Assembly (NCBI GenBank): GCA_034406715.1
Contig: CP137877.1
Location: forward strand, 62,001 to 126,000
Direction: 5' to 3'
DNA: 64,000 nt
Source: Rhodotorula mucilaginosa
Lineage: Eukaryota; Basidiomycota; Microbotryomycetes; Sporidiobolales; Sporidiobolaceae
Part shown: positions 34,072-45,602 of the stretch, in pieces
Position numbering within the stretch: position 1 is the first letter of the stretch
Layout: every line of letters begins with the position of its first letter
Translations under genes and position numbers: made by a program
Notes under the pieces: generated by a model
Database searches by the model: none
Seen by the model: only the letters and a program-made list of their open reading frames with translations
What the model was told of the DNA's origin: nothing

Positions 34072-34483
34072 GCGGGCGCCGCGCGAGTGGGTGTGACCGC
34101 GCCCTCGACGTGACTCCGGCCAGGAGGAGGAGGAAAAGGAGGAGGATGGGATTGGCCAATCATCAGCTGCGAACTTGATGTTCGAGAGAGAGCCTTTTGA
34201 GATCGCGGACAGGAGGAGTTGGTGCTTCGCGAGGCGACGCTCGCCGCGGAGGGGAGCAGTAAAAAAAGAAAGGAAGACGTCTATTCCGTGTAGATGTTCC
34301 TCAGTTGTCAATCTATACAAAGTGAACCCAAGGGCGGAGCTGTCTACTACAAAGCGTTCCGAACGGTAATGTGTCTTCTGTAATCGCGCATTACAACTCT
34401 TGAGTCTGTTGCCTCATCACAACTTTGTCCTCCCGGACCTCGTTCTGCTGCTGCATAAAGAGATTCGAGCCTACTACAGCGGA
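34072..34483. other. IRC22-pICln spacer, 412 bp
   Basis: 3' end of the IRC22-like gene and promoter of the pICln-like gene; has AAAAAAAGAAAGGAAG near 34260 and an AT-richer stretch at 34300-34400. No gene seen. Confidence 0.4.
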
Positions 34484-35512
34484 ATGACCATCACGTTGCT
34501 GTCTGGTCCTCCGACGGCCCTCTCGCGGGAAGAGTTGGCGTCCATCTCGACTTTTACTCCTTCGACGTTTGAAGGGATCGCGCCCTTGACGCGGCACCAC
34601 GAACCGAACGGAGTCAAACTCAGGCTCGAGCCTGCTTTTGAAGGATTCAATGGCCAAGGGCTCGAAGGAGGACTGTGGATCACCGAGGGGTGAGTTTCGT
34701 CCGTCCGTCTTTCCTCCTCACCGAGTCTGTCCGCCAAACTGATCTAGGTTAACGACTCATGTCCGCCAGCGCCCTGTCCTTCTATTCTGAATCAACCAAC
34801 AAGGGAATCTCGCTCCCCTACCCGCATATAACCCTACACGCCATCTCGCGAGACGCACCACCTCCCTCACCCGCGCGCTCTTCAGCAAACGGAGGAGGAG
34901 AAGCAACGACGTCAACAACAACGGCGGCGTGCATTTATTGTCAGATTGAAGAGAGTGAAGGTGAATTGGAGGATACGGAGGGGATGGAAGAGAGCGGGAC
35001 GAGGGAGATGTGGATCACGCCGAGCGATCCGGAGAGTGGTGAGTTCTGCTTTTACTCAACAAGGGGGGGGGGATCCTCCATCTCCTTAGTCGGCCGGAAA
35101 TCAGTCCTCTAGCAGGGCGCTCCCCCCCTACAAGATCGAGGAAAGGATTACATCAATACTCACCGAATGGCCTTTTCTCTCTCTCGCAGTGGAAAAGATC
35201 TTTTCCATGTTGTCCTACTGCGCCTCGCTCCACCCGGCCGAAACCGACCCCACTCCCTCATTCATGAACGCCAACGCCGACGGGGACGGCGACCCTCAAG
35301 CCTCCCTCTTTGCCTCGATGGGACTCGACCCTTCCTCGATGGTCTTCTCCAACCCGGACGGCTCGCTCGGAGGACCGGGATTGGCAGCCATGATGGAGCA
35401 GTTTGAGAATGGCGCAGAAGGAGGACAGGAGGAGGAGGCGGTGGTGAGCAGCGCGGGGAGGCAGAGGAGCGATTTCGTCAATGAGGGGAGGGCGCGCGGC
35501 GCACCGTATTGA
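34484..35512 (+). CDS. pICln (methylosome subunit, CLNS1A/Lot5-like)
   Basis: Exons 34484-34689, 34770-35038 and 35190-35512 encode 265 aa with consistent phases. The PH-like fold of pICln is visible as WITEG/ALSFYS, ISLPYPHITLHAISRD, CIYCQI, then REMWITPSD and VEKIFSMLSYCASLHP, followed by an acidic/Gly C-terminal region. Known role: Sm-protein chaperone that presents substrates to the PRMT5 methylosome during snRNP assembly. The family is usually single copy. Like the IRC22-like gene it is embedded in the array without being part of it. Confidence 0.8.
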
Positions 35513-35880
35513 GGCCACGGTTCCGGTCGGTCGAGGGGAGCGGACTCGTAGAGTTGAGTGGTAATATAACTATCGTCATGATCTTTGAAGGTAGTCCTGA
35601 GGAGAACTATCTGCAGTGAGTTCAGTCTTTTCTCCCTTCTTGACCTGCCTCCTGCTTTCCGGAGAATTCAGACCTGACCTAATCGTATTCTCTCTCAGAT
35701 CACACTCCTAAAGGTTGAACTGGTCTCGAGCGCAAGTAGCTATAGATCGCGTACGGGCTTGTGACAGGAAACTCCGAACGAGTCCGCGGCGACGTCTCTC
35801 GGCGAGACTCCTGTTTCCTCCTCCACCTTGCTCTCGCCTTTCAAGCTACCGACTGAAGTGCGACGAGGAAGTCAGGAAGT
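35513..35880 (+). promoter_or_regulatory. A1 leader region with putative leader intron and conserved box
   Basis: Possible leader intron 35616-35698 (GTGAGT, CTGACCTAAT branch, CTCAG). TATAG at 35741. Conserved box GGAAACTCCGAACGAGTCCG at 35767-35786. The same three parts precede A2, A3 and A4. Confidence 0.55.
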
Positions 35881-38800
35881 ATGGACTGGCTCGAGACCTG
35901 GCGCGATTCCTGGTCGACGGGTAGCGCCACCGCTGCTTCTTCGTCGTCGTCGCCGCCGTCGTCAGAAGGAGCGCCGAACGCGAACGACGACACTCGCGCC
36001 GCCGCTCCAGAGAATGGTGCGTACTCGGCCCCGCCCGCAGGAATCAACTGTGTCAGTGTCACTGACCCCTGCTTGCCGAGGTCGCAGGGAAGAAGCGCAA
36101 GCACAAAATCGCCACCGCCGCATCATCGCCGTCGGAAGAACCGAGGCGTACGAAGAGGGTCCGCAAGCCGACTGCAGGTACGATAGACTGCTATAGGTTT
36201 GCGCGCACCGCGGCGCCGCTTTCGCTCATTCGCGCCGTTTGCCCGTGCGTCAGCTCTCGCCGAGTTTCGGATCGAGCTCAGCACGCGTCGAAACCGCACT
36301 GGTCTGCGTCCCGACGACGACGCGGGTAAGCAGACTGCCAATGGTCTTTCTCGACGTGTCACCGAAGATGGGCTGATCAAGGCTCCCCGGTCCGACAGGC
36401 GGCGACTCTGAACAGCTTCTCATCCCAACGAGGCGTGCCCGTACTCGTGTCCGCCAAAGCACTGTCTCCGGCGACGAACTCAGCACGACAACTGCCGAGT
36501 ACGCTTTGAACCGGTACTCGACGAGGACAAATCCTGCACTCGTCGGCGACGACGTCGTTTTCGGGACGAGCGAGAGCGGGAACACGATGCTGCAAGTCGA
36601 GGAGACGGCGGTGGGAACCTTGAACCAGCGGAAGCAGCGAAGTAAGTTCATTGCCGTCATCAGGCCTACGCCACTGTGCACCTCAAGCTGACTTGACCGA
36701 GTTTCAACTACATGGGAAAGTTCTCTGGACGCCGGCCGAAGACGCCCGACTCCGCACTGCCATACTCACCTTCGCTGGACTCGACCCCACCACCACCGAT
36801 ATCAGCGTCGGCCACGTCAAGGTGAAAACCTCCGAGTGGCCCGAGGTGAAGCGGATCTTCGACGCTCTCGCTCCTCCAGAATCAGCGGCGTCCGGCCCGC
36901 CCCGATCGGTGCATTCGCTCCAAGGCCACTTCTACACGGCGCTGTTGCGTCGAAGTCAGCGAGCCCCTCCCGTCACTGTACCGGCCGAAGCTGGACCGTC
37001 ACCATCCGGCTCGCACTCGCCCGTCTCGCCCGCACCGTCTTTGAGCGCTGTCGGTAGCTCGTCGGCCACACCCGGCACCAACCTCGTCGAGGAGGCTCCT
37101 CAGCGCGCGGATCGCTCGGCGACCGACTCTGGCCAAGATGAGAGGCGCGAGGAGTCTGCACCGCCGAACCAAGCAGTCGCGGTCGAATCGTTCGACTCCG
37201 CCGCTGCCACTGCTTTCTTTCCTGGGTCAGATGTTCCGATGAGCGGCTCGTTGAGGCTCGAAGACGTGCTCACTGCTTTGACGACTGCCGGTTCGGCGAC
37301 CGCGCCGGCGACCACGTCGTCTCTGGATGCTGCAGCAGCGCAACCGGGCAATCTGGACAGCTCGACGCCGCGTCCCGGACATTCGGACGCAACGCTGTCA
37401 CCGGAGGAGCATGGCCATCTTACTGGACATATCCCCGGCGCAGAAGGTTCCCCCGAAGCAGCGGATGGTACGAACTTCGGCAGATCGCAGGAGCCGAATC
37501 CGACGAGCGAGGCGGGTGGGACGCCCGAGGCTGGCACCAGTGGAGCGGTGGGGACAGGTCTCACTCCTCGTAAGCACGCTTTTCCTGCGACGGACTTGAG
37601 AAAGAGAACACAAAAGCTGATGGCGTCAATGCCCTTTTTCACTCGAAGCCGGAAATGTCAACTCCGCTTCGAGTGCGTCCGCGGGCAGTGGAGCACAGCC
37701 TGCAGGCACTGGAGGGAAAGCGACTGGGTGAGCTCCGAGGGTGGGAGCCTCGCGACAAGGCCCAACCGGTCAAAACCAACTCACGTCGGTCGACTTGCTC
37801 TTCGCTTCCGCAGGTGCTTTACCGCGGCCGAAGACGCCCGTATCATCGAGCTTTTCGACTTGGGAACGCCCCAGATACATATCGCTAGGGCTCTCAACCG
37901 GACGTCTTACTCGCTTTACGGGCGAGTCGCAATCTTACGCCAGCACGGATTGCTCTCGAAACCGCAGCCTCGGAAACAGCCTGCCCTTGGCGCCAGCGTC
38001 CCCTCGACCGATCCATCTCCGAGCGCTGTGACGAAGAACGCGCAACAGGCCGTCGCAGGCTCGAACCACTCGGCGATGATTCCCGCCTCGAGCTCGAGCA
38101 TGATAGTCCCGAGCAGCCAGGCGCGTGTCGACGACCCGCCGGTCGGACCCAGCTCCACAAAACCCAACCCTGCCGCGCCGAAGAACGGCCCGGACAAGAA
38201 GGCAACGGCACCCAGTAAGTTTTCGCCCGCCCGAACTTTCCCAACGAGTTGAACGAGCCGAGCTGACAACCTGCGCCCCTTGTCCAGAGCGCTTCTCGGC
38301 AGAGGAAGATCAACAAATCGTCGAGCTCAGAGCAAGCGGGATTGATTGGCAGATGATTGACTCCCGCCTCCAGCGGACGAAGGCGGCTTGCAGGCAACGT
38401 TACGCTCGCTTGAAAGAAAAGGCCCAACTTGCAGGAAGTGAGCCCATTTCAGTTTTTGAACGTTCTAATCGCTTACAGGTATTGACTCACACAAGCTTCG
38501 TAACGCAGAAGATCTGTCCTCTTTTGTACAATTGCCGAAACCAGTAGCAGCGGGAGGTCAGGCCGGCGAAGCCTTCACCGCGCCGCCTCCGATTTCTTCC
38601 TCCGGCCCAGCAGCCCACCGCCACCACCGCTCCTCTTCCTCCGTACACGGTCGAGGACGACTCCATCATCCTGCGCATGTACTTGCAGGGTAACTCGGCG
38701 GAGCGGATCGGCGTCGCGATCAAGCGCTCTGGGTTCAGCGTTCATCGCCGTTGGAACAAGAAGAAAGATGGGTGGATCGCTGCGGGTGCGTTGCTGATCT

Positions 38801-39386
38801 TTCTCCGGGCTGGTTATAGCCGAAGTCTAACAAGTAGTCGCTCCCACGCGCAGGTCTTCTCACCGCCGGAAGTCGTCTCAAGCTCCACGATGACCCTCCC
38901 GACCAGCCCATCGTCTCGGCCGCTACCAAGTCTCCCGTCGACCCTTTCGCGGATCTGCGCGCCCCGCCTACGAGTTCAACCAGCGTCCAGCAGGAGAAGT
39001 GTGGCCCGATCGGCTCGTCTGCGTCGTGTACGCCGACGTTGGAAACCGAAACAGCAGCCGAAAACGACTTGGGCGGTTTCGATGCCTCGTTCTGGTCGAA
39101 CGACGACATGGCCATCGATCCTGCCCTCCTTAACATCGGTGCCGACTGGCCTTCCGGTCCAGCCAGCAAAGCGGCGTATTCGCAGCCGCAGGATCCGGCG
39201 GTCGCTAGCCTCGGAATCCGTCAACAATCGCCGCTCGTTCCGACAGCCTCGAAGCAGGACTCGTCGACCCCCGAGATGGCGGCGGAGAAGATGCTCGCCG
39301 GAGCTATGCCGCACTACGACTCGGGCATGCAAGGCTTGAATCGGTTCCTGCGTCTGGTCGACAGCGGCGGGAAGAAGAAGTGCTGA
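35881..39386 (+). CDS. array gene A1: four-module Myb/HTH-like protein (one frame inconsistency)
   Basis: Ten exons, 35881-36016, 36088-36177, 36254-36325, 36399-36641, 36688-37569, 37649-37727, 37814-38214, 38288-38437, 38479-38785 and 38854-39386, about 963 aa. Modules: M1 VLWTPAEDARLRTAIL..SEWPEVKRIFDAL (about residue 190); M2 CFTAAEDARIIELFDLG..RTSYSLYGRVAILR (about 501); M3 RFSAEEDQQIVELRASG..KAACRQRYARLKE (about 635); M4 YTVEDDSIILRMYLQG..SGFSVHRRWNKK (about 735). The tail has NDLGGFDASFW and ends MPHYDSGMQGLNRFLRLV. Between M3 and M4 the frame fails by one base (exon 9 is 307 nt where 306 fits): a recent frameshift, a sequence error or a missed intron. Nuclear DNA binding is inferred. 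Confidence 0.62.
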
Positions 39387-39787
39387 GCAGAGAGGAGGGG
39401 GGTCGTGCAGGAGGAGGCGCTTGGCTTGAGCGGGGGATTAGTTGAGTGGTGGTCGTTGGTGGGTGTAATCGCTTGTGCTTGAAGCTGATGTTTGAAGCCG
39501 TTTGAATGATGCAGTGAGTCTTTCCCCGTTTTCCTCCCTTTTCGACGATCCGCAACCTGACCAAAGGCATGTACCTTCGCTTGCAGATTACGCTTTGAAC
39601 ATGACTTTGCCGGCTTGGAGGATATCGCTATAGGCCGAAAGACCGCCTACGGTTTCTGCCGGAAACTCCGGAAGAGTCCGCGGAGCCGTCTCATCAAGAC
39701 TCCTTTTCCTTCTCCATCGGCGGAATCGACTCGGTCTCTCCTTGCTACTGACGGAAAGGACACGCTGACCCCAACGGGTCACGTCCC
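39387..39787 (+). promoter_or_regulatory. A1-A2 spacer with A2 leader elements
   Basis: 3' flank words GGCGCTTGGCTTGAGCGGGG are shared with the A2 3' flank. Putative leader intron 39514-39586. TATAG at 39629. Box GGAAACTCCGGAAGAGTCCG at 39661-39680. Confidence 0.55.
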
Positions 39788-42073
39788 ATGGACTGGCTCC
39801 AGAGCTGGCGCGGCCACACCTCGATGGATAACGCCACCTCATCCTCGCTCGGAGGAGCCCACCGAATGGTCGAACAAGACAATGCCGACGTGCGCACCGC
39901 TACGGGGAACGGTGCGCTTGCCGGGGCCATTGCTTCCGCGAGGGTCGGCTTGACTGACCTGCTTCCGAGACCCGTTCACAGCCCAGACCCAGCCATCCTC
40001 ACAGAGCGTCCAAAGCGGAAACGTCGGGCGGGACGAACCGAGGCGCACGCCAAGGGTTCGGACGAGCGTCCGCACACCACCACCGACAAGTAGGTAGCTT
40101 CACAAAGACTCGCGCCTCCACGCGGGATCAGTCTCTTATCTGCGTCGCTCTCGCCCTTGCGCAGCTCCTACGGAATTCCGAGTCGAACTTGCCACGCAAC
40201 CGGGCCGTAACGATCAGCCAAAGGACGACAATACGAGTGAGCAGGCTTGATCTCCTTTGCTCTGACTGCTCTCTGACTCGCTTCTCTAGCTTCAGGCCCA
40301 ACTGGAGCCGACGAGCAGCTTCCGAAGCCCAAACGCATCCGTCTCCGCTTCCGCGACAGCACTCTGCCTGTCGGCGAAACGAGCTCGACTCGCGAGCGCC
40401 TTTCTCACGGAAACCCAGCGACGACGAGCCCTCCAAGAGACGATCGCCTTGTTTCTTCCACGCCGTCCTCGAGCACGGTTGGAAGACTGTCCGCCAATCC
40501 GCGCGCCTCCGACCTTTCCGGCAAGGAACCCGCGCAGCCTGAGACGACCGGGGAGCAAGAATCTGACCGTGCTCAGAGCTCGACCACGCTCCCGGTCCAG
40601 TCTGTGCAGACTCGAGGCTCGCGCCAAGATCTACCGCCGCCGGAATCGAACGCGCTTGAAGTTTTCATTCCGACTTCGCCGGTCTCCGTCGCCTCGTTCG
40701 TCTCAGCAGTAGCCGCTGCGTTTGCTCCGGGCTCCTACGATCATACGAGCGGATCCCCAAGCCTCAGAAGCGCAACCGGCTCGGCGGCTGCGCAAATGGT
40801 CGAACCGTCTCAGCATTCTGCCGCAGCGGATGCCGCCAATCTTGACGAGTCCAATGTGGGCCCTGGAGCGAAACACAACGAACCCCCGAATTACAAGAGT
40901 AAGTCTCTTAAAGACAACGCACTGGCTCTCTTTGGCTCGCTCACACTAATTTTGCGTTTCCAGAGCGCTTCGTACCAGAGGAAGATGCCAAACTCGTCGC
41001 TCTTAAGAAAAGCGGTCTGACATGGCGAGCCATTGCCACGCACCTCGGCCGGACCAAGTCTGGCTGTGAGACGCGGTTCCGGCTTCTTCGCGAAAAGGGC
41101 AAACTCGCAGAACGTGAGTTGGCGGCTGGGCACCTCTCTCATTCATCAATAAGTGATGACTGACCGTAGTCCCCCGGAAATTTTGTGCACTCAGCGGAGC
41201 CATCGAATTCGACCGCTCCGACGACGACAACCTCGCCCGCCGCCACTGCAAGCACGGCAGCTGGACCAGCGCCAGCTTCCAGCTCTTCGGCGCACGTTTT
41301 GACCGCACCCGCCCCGCTGGCTCTTTACACGGCCGACGAAGACGTTTCTATCTTGCGTATGTGCTTGCAGGGTGCGTCAGCGGAAGGGATCGGTACCGCA
41401 ATCGACCGCTCTACGCTCAGCGTTCATCGCCGCTGGACCGAGAAGCGAAACGAGTGGATCGCCGCCGGTGTGTCGCAACATACTCGCTGCTCGAGACAAT
41501 AAGAGACTGATGGCGGTGCATACAGGCCTTCTTGCCGTCGGGAGTCATCTCAAGCTTCATGACGACGAACTGCCGTCCCTTCCCATCGTTTCAGCCGCGA
41601 CCGAATCTCTCCCCGACCCTTTCGCGGAGCTGCACGCTTCCTCCCCCGGCCTCGCTGGCGCCCAGCAAGTCGCACAGGCCCGGTCTGGCTGTGATGGAAC
41701 CGACGAACCTCTGCCGGAGCCCGAAACAACGGACAACCACGGCGGCTTCGACGCTTCTTTCTACGTCAACGAGGACCCGCGCATCGAATCGACCTTTCCC
41801 GATGTCAGCGCCGATTCCACACTGGGTACAGCAACCGACGTGCCGCATCCGCCGCCGCAGATCCAACATCCGCCGCAAGAATCGGTAGCCGGAAGTCTCG
41901 GATCGCGTCAAGAATCTCCACTCGTCCCGCCCGCTGCAGAGCACAACTTTTCGACACCCGGGATGGCGGCGGAGAGACTGCTCGCCGGGGTTATGCCGCA
42001 TTACGATTCCGGCATGCATGGATTGAACCGGTTCCTGCGCCTCGTCAACCGCGACGGGAAGAAAAAGCGCTGA
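39788..42073 (+). CDS. array gene A2: two-module HTH-like protein, intact
   Basis: Seven exons, 39788-39911, 39982-40089, 40165-40236, 40290-40898, 40964-41113, 41195-41467 and 41526-42073, encode 627 aa; every intron is phase 1. The start MDWLQSWR matches A1 (MDWLETWR). Exons 2-4 have basic DEPRRTPRVRT, TEFRVELAT and DEQLPKPKRIRLRFRDSTL, all with A1 counterparts. M1 and M2 of A1 are absent. M3 remains (RFVPEEDAKLVALKKSG..KSGCETRFRLLREKG, a 150-nt exon as in A1) and so does M4 (YTADEDVSILRMCLQG..STLSVHRRWTEKR). The tail has HGGFDASFYVNED and ends MPHYDSGMHGLNRFLRLV. No lesion seen; the best A-family representative. Confidence 0.72.
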
Positions 42074-42462
42074 GTGGAAAGAAAGAAGAGGTCGCGGAGA
42101 TGGAGGCGCTTGGCTTGAGCGGGGGCTTAGCTGGATGATTGGTGGCTGTTGTTGCTTGTGCTTGATGTTGTCGTTGCGAAGAAGGCTGATGGAATCATGC
42201 AGTGGGTCTTCCGCTGTTCTCTCTTTTCAAGCAATGACAATTTGACAAAGACTGTACCACTCCTTGCAGATTACACTTCTAACGGACCTTGGCCAGCTTG
42301 ACGCACATCGCTATAGACAAAAAGACCGCGCACGGTCCGTGCCGGAAACTCCGGAAAGGTCCGCGGATCCATTGCCTCGTCGAAACTCCTGTGCTTCTTG
42401 TTCCGAGTTTCAGTCTCCTCCACCGCGCCGAAAGCCAGCTCGCTCTCCCTGCGCACGACAAC
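42074..42462 (+). promoter_or_regulatory. A2-A3 spacer with A3 leader elements
   Basis: 3' flank shared with A1. Putative leader intron 42202-42269. TATAG at 42312. Box GGAAACTCCGGAAAGGTCCG at 42343-42362. Confidence 0.55.
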
Positions 42463-43311
42463 ATGGCAAAGAAACGCACCGCAGAAGAGCGTGCCGCTCA
42501 CTCCAGGCACCACGCTACCTGGAGGAAGCGAGTCCGGGCAGAGGCAGACGCGGCCAAACCAGCCGAAGAGATGTCGGAGCGACTGAAAGCGCTGTACGCG
42601 GTCGCACCGCGTATCGGGCCGGACGGCAAGCCTCTCACGGATCACACCAGGCGTGACGAAGCGACGTCAGGTACGCCGGCGAGGAGGTCACGGCTGTCGT
42701 CTGCAACTACGCCACCGACGTCGACACCGCCGCCCCCGGACCAAGCTCCTGCGACGGCAACGGCGACGGCGGGAAAGGTGAGCTTGGACGACATGGCCAA
42801 ACTAATGCTTAGAGGCGTGCTCACGCCCGAAAGTTGTCTCAAGCTTCACAGAGACGAAATTCCCAATCAGCCCGTCGCCGCAGTCACGACAGCGCCTCCT
42901 CTCGGCCCTTTCGCCGATCTGCGCACTTCGTATGCAAGTACAGCTATTGCCCAGCCAGACACGCAGATCTCGACTGGCTTGTCCGCCTCGTCCGTTCCTC
43001 TGCCGCGACCTGAAACGGCGGAAAACGACTTGGGCGGTTTCGACGCCTCGTTCTTTTTGAACGAGGACATCAATCCGACTCTGGCTGGCATCCAGACTGG
43101 CGCGGGACCCGGTAGTGCGAGCGAGGTGCCGCCTCCGCAGCCGCAGATCCAGGACTCAACGCAGGAATCGGTAGCCCCGAGTCTCGGATCGTGCCAAAAT
43201 TCGCCACTCGTCCCAACCGCTTCGGAGCAGGACTCTTCGACGCCTCTGATAACGGCTGAAGATATGCTTGCCACTGCCATGCCGCATTTCAGTCCGGCAT
43301 GCAGGGTTTAA
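42463..43311 (+). CDS. array gene A3: truncated A-family member without HTH modules
   Basis: A single open frame of 282 aa. The N-terminus MAKKRTAEERAAHSRHHATW is unlike A1/A2 and strongly basic and helical. From LTPESCLKLHRDE onward it follows the last exon of A1/A2, including NDLGGFDASFFLNED and QNSPLVPTASEQDSSTP. The C-terminal motif is disturbed: after AMPHF the frame is shifted by one base relative to the paralogues and ends at PACRV, so the GMxGLxRFLRLV motif is read only in another frame. No Myb-like module is present. It could make a dominant-interfering short protein or be a decaying copy. Confidence 0.5.
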   Translation: MAKKRTAEERAAHSRHHATWRKRVRAEADAAKPAEEMSERLKALYAVAPRIGPDGKPLTDHTRRDEATSGTPARRSRLSSATTPPTSTPPPPDQAPATATATAGKVSLDDMAKLMLRGVLTPESCLKLHRDEIPNQPVAAVTTAPPLGPFADLRTSYASTAIAQPDTQISTGLSASSVPLPRPETAENDLGGFDASFFLNEDINPTLAGIQTGAGPGSASEVPPPQPQIQDSTQESVAPSLGSCQNSPLVPTASEQDSSTPLITAEDMLATAMPHFSPACRV

Positions 43312-43608
43312 GCCGGTTCCTGCGCCTCGTCAACGACGGCCGACGGAGGAACCGATGAGCGCAGGAGGGGCGGAGATCTCGAAAACGCTTGGCTTGGGCA
43401 GAGGCGGCAAGGGCGAGAGGTATGTGTTGATGAAACGCTCTTTTCCCCTCCGTTCTCGTTCGAGAATTCGCTGCACGTGCCGCAAATGATGAAGACGGTC
43501 CGACGAGGCCGGACAGAGCGAGATCACCTATAAACACACTCTGCCTGCATCGTATAGCTCAACAGCCGCGGAGCAAAGCTCCATCGCTCCTCTCGAGCTG
43601 CTCAAGCC
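43312..43608 (+). promoter_or_regulatory. A3-B1 spacer and B1 promoter
   Basis: Closely similar to 48345-48623 between A4 and B2 (shared GAATTCGCTGCACGTGCCGC and GCAAATGATGAAGAC), which shows that A-B pairs were duplicated as a unit. TATAGCT lies about 57 bp before the B1 ATG. Confidence 0.6.
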
Positions 43609-45218
43609 ATGTCCTCGAGGGCTTCGCCCGCTGTGCTGCCGGATCCGAAACGCCCTCGCTTGCTTGCTTCCGGCGATGAAACTTCCTCGACGCCTGCCGT
43701 CCCTTCTGCCGCGCCGAGTAGTTCTAGTGCCAACTATCCCAACCTCGTCCCCACCCCGATTCAAGCAGTCGCGACTCACGGGCGCAGTGAGTGGCAAGCA
43801 ACTCCCAGAACCCCTCCCCCGCAACATCGCACGCAGCTGATGATGACAAACATTTCCGCATCTAGTCTCGCACCTGGCCATGCAGACGGCGTCGAGCAGC
43901 TCATCACCACCGAAAGAAGCGCGACCACACGCAGATCCGGCTGCGCAAACTTCGTACCCTCCCTCGTCGTCAACCAGCTCAAGCCTGCCTCCGCGACCCG
44001 AGTCGGGGCCCCGAGTGACCGACGCAGATCGCAGAGGCATCATTGCATGCCTTCGAGCAGTCATGCCGGACATCGTCATTGCTGCATCGTTGGATCGTAC
44101 ACCCCGGGAGATCCAAAACGAGATCTTCGACTTGGTGCGCGCGCACGAACACGGTCAATCGAACCACAAGCTTTGACCATCATGACGAGGCCGACTGATT
44201 CTCCTATCAACAACAGATATGGCCACTGGCCCGCAAACGCTACCCTCATACACGCCGGAGGATTACAGGCAACTCCTGAAAATGCATCGCCGCGGCGAAA
44301 GTGCCGAGAGAATCGCACTTGTCCTACATCGGACCACTAGCAGTATACTCAATCATTTTGCGAAACAAAAACCCATTTGGCAGGCCGCCGGTCAGTGGAG
44401 AAACCGACAGATCACAGATCAGGTCGTGGCCTCACCGCGTGCTGACGACTCCAAAAATTGCAGGCGAATGGGTCAAGCCACCAGCGCTTCGGCGCGACTA
44501 CCAGATCGACTACGACGAACGAATCAAGAAAGAGCTTGCGGGTCCAGCAAAAGAACAGGCTGCAGCGACCGCACAAGCTCGCCTCGCCGCCGTAGGGCGA
44601 CCCGCCAAAGTGAATCTTCTGTCAAAGTTCGGACGCTCGACCTCAGCGAGGGTCGTCGACTCGCGGACCAACCTGCCGACGGCCGCTCAGACCGTCGTCA
44701 TCTCCCCTCCGGTCCCTTCTAGTACGGGCTTCTCAGCATACTCGACAGCGGCGTCGCTCGTCCCGATCGCCTCCATCTCGTCCTTCTCGCCTGCACCTTT
44801 GCTCGTGACCAAGCCCGTTCCGACGAACGCGCCTCTGCCGTTGAGCGGCATTGAATCTCTCCCGATGAGCACGCCTTTGCCGGTCGCCGTCGGTCCGCCG
44901 CCGTTCGTGAAGCCGGTTCATCCGGCCGCCGAGCAGGCAGCAAGCTCGTCTCCTCCTCCAACACCCGCACCTGTACCGACAACTACAACTACCGCCGATA
45001 GTCTCGATCCGGACGTGTCCCCTCTCTCGCCATTGAGTGACGACTCGCCTCCCTCTCTCCCGCCAAGACTTCCCAACCCCGTCCCTCATCACGCACCGCA
45101 TATCCCGCTCTTACCTTTATGGTCTGATGCGCGCTACGAGCAGGGAATGTCGGGCTTGAAGCGGTTCCGGCAATTGATGGAGAACTCGCGGAGCAGCACA
45201 CGAGCCGCAGCTTCCTGA
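43609..45218 (+). CDS. array gene B1: two-module HTH-like protein
   Basis: Exons 43609-43786, 43866-44153, 44217-44390 and 44464-45218 encode 464 aa; all introns are phase 1. The N-terminus ASPAVLPDPKRPRLL is nearly identical in B1-B3 and carries a P-x-x-K-R-P-R nuclear-signal-like patch. Exon 2 ends with module 1 (VTDADRRGIIACLRAVMPDIVIAASL..RTPREIQNEIFDL). Exon 3, 174 nt in all B genes, is module 2 (YTPEDYRQLLKMHRRGESAERIALVL..TTSSILNHFAKQK), clearly related to M4 of the A family. Exon 4 starts with a charged helix (RRDYQIDYDERIKKELAGPA), has one copy of the PAKVNLLSKFGRSTS repeat unit and ends YEQGMSGLKRFRQLM. Confidence 0.72.
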
Positions 45219-45602
45219 GCCGTGCAAGGGCAGCGCTGGCTTTCTCTCTCCTCTCCTCCTTTATTATATGTCGTTGTATGCGTTGAAAATCTGTTGCCAA
45301 TCAATGTTCCTGAGCAAAGGAGTGCATGGGTCTCGGTAAGGACGTGACTTCTTCCCTTGCCGGCTTGTTGCCCTCTTTCTCTTCGGAATTATCCAAACCT
45401 GACTGTACTTTTACTTTCCGTCCAGGTTCCAGTACTCGACCTAGTCGACCTCCCGACTTGCTATAGACCGTGTGAATCACGTGCAATCTTGGACAGGAAA
45501 CTCCGGAAGAGTCCGCGGAGGTCGTCGCACCGAGACTCGACTCCTGTTCTTCGCCAGCACTTGCTCTTTCGCTCCCTGTGGAGCTACGCTTGTCCGAGCG
45601 AC
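45219..45602 (+). promoter_or_regulatory. B1-A4 spacer with A4 leader elements
   Basis: Putative leader intron 45336-45425. TATAG at 45462. Box GGAAACTCCGGAAGAGTCCG at 45496-45515, identical over these 20 bases to the A2 box. Confidence 0.55.

Noticed and set aside
37728-37813. Reading A1 straight through this stretch as coding
   Set aside because: Although open, the A1/A4 comparison supports an intron with GTGAGC/GTAAGC donors, because both copies then share GAQPA before it and TEDARIIEL or AEDARIIEL after it.
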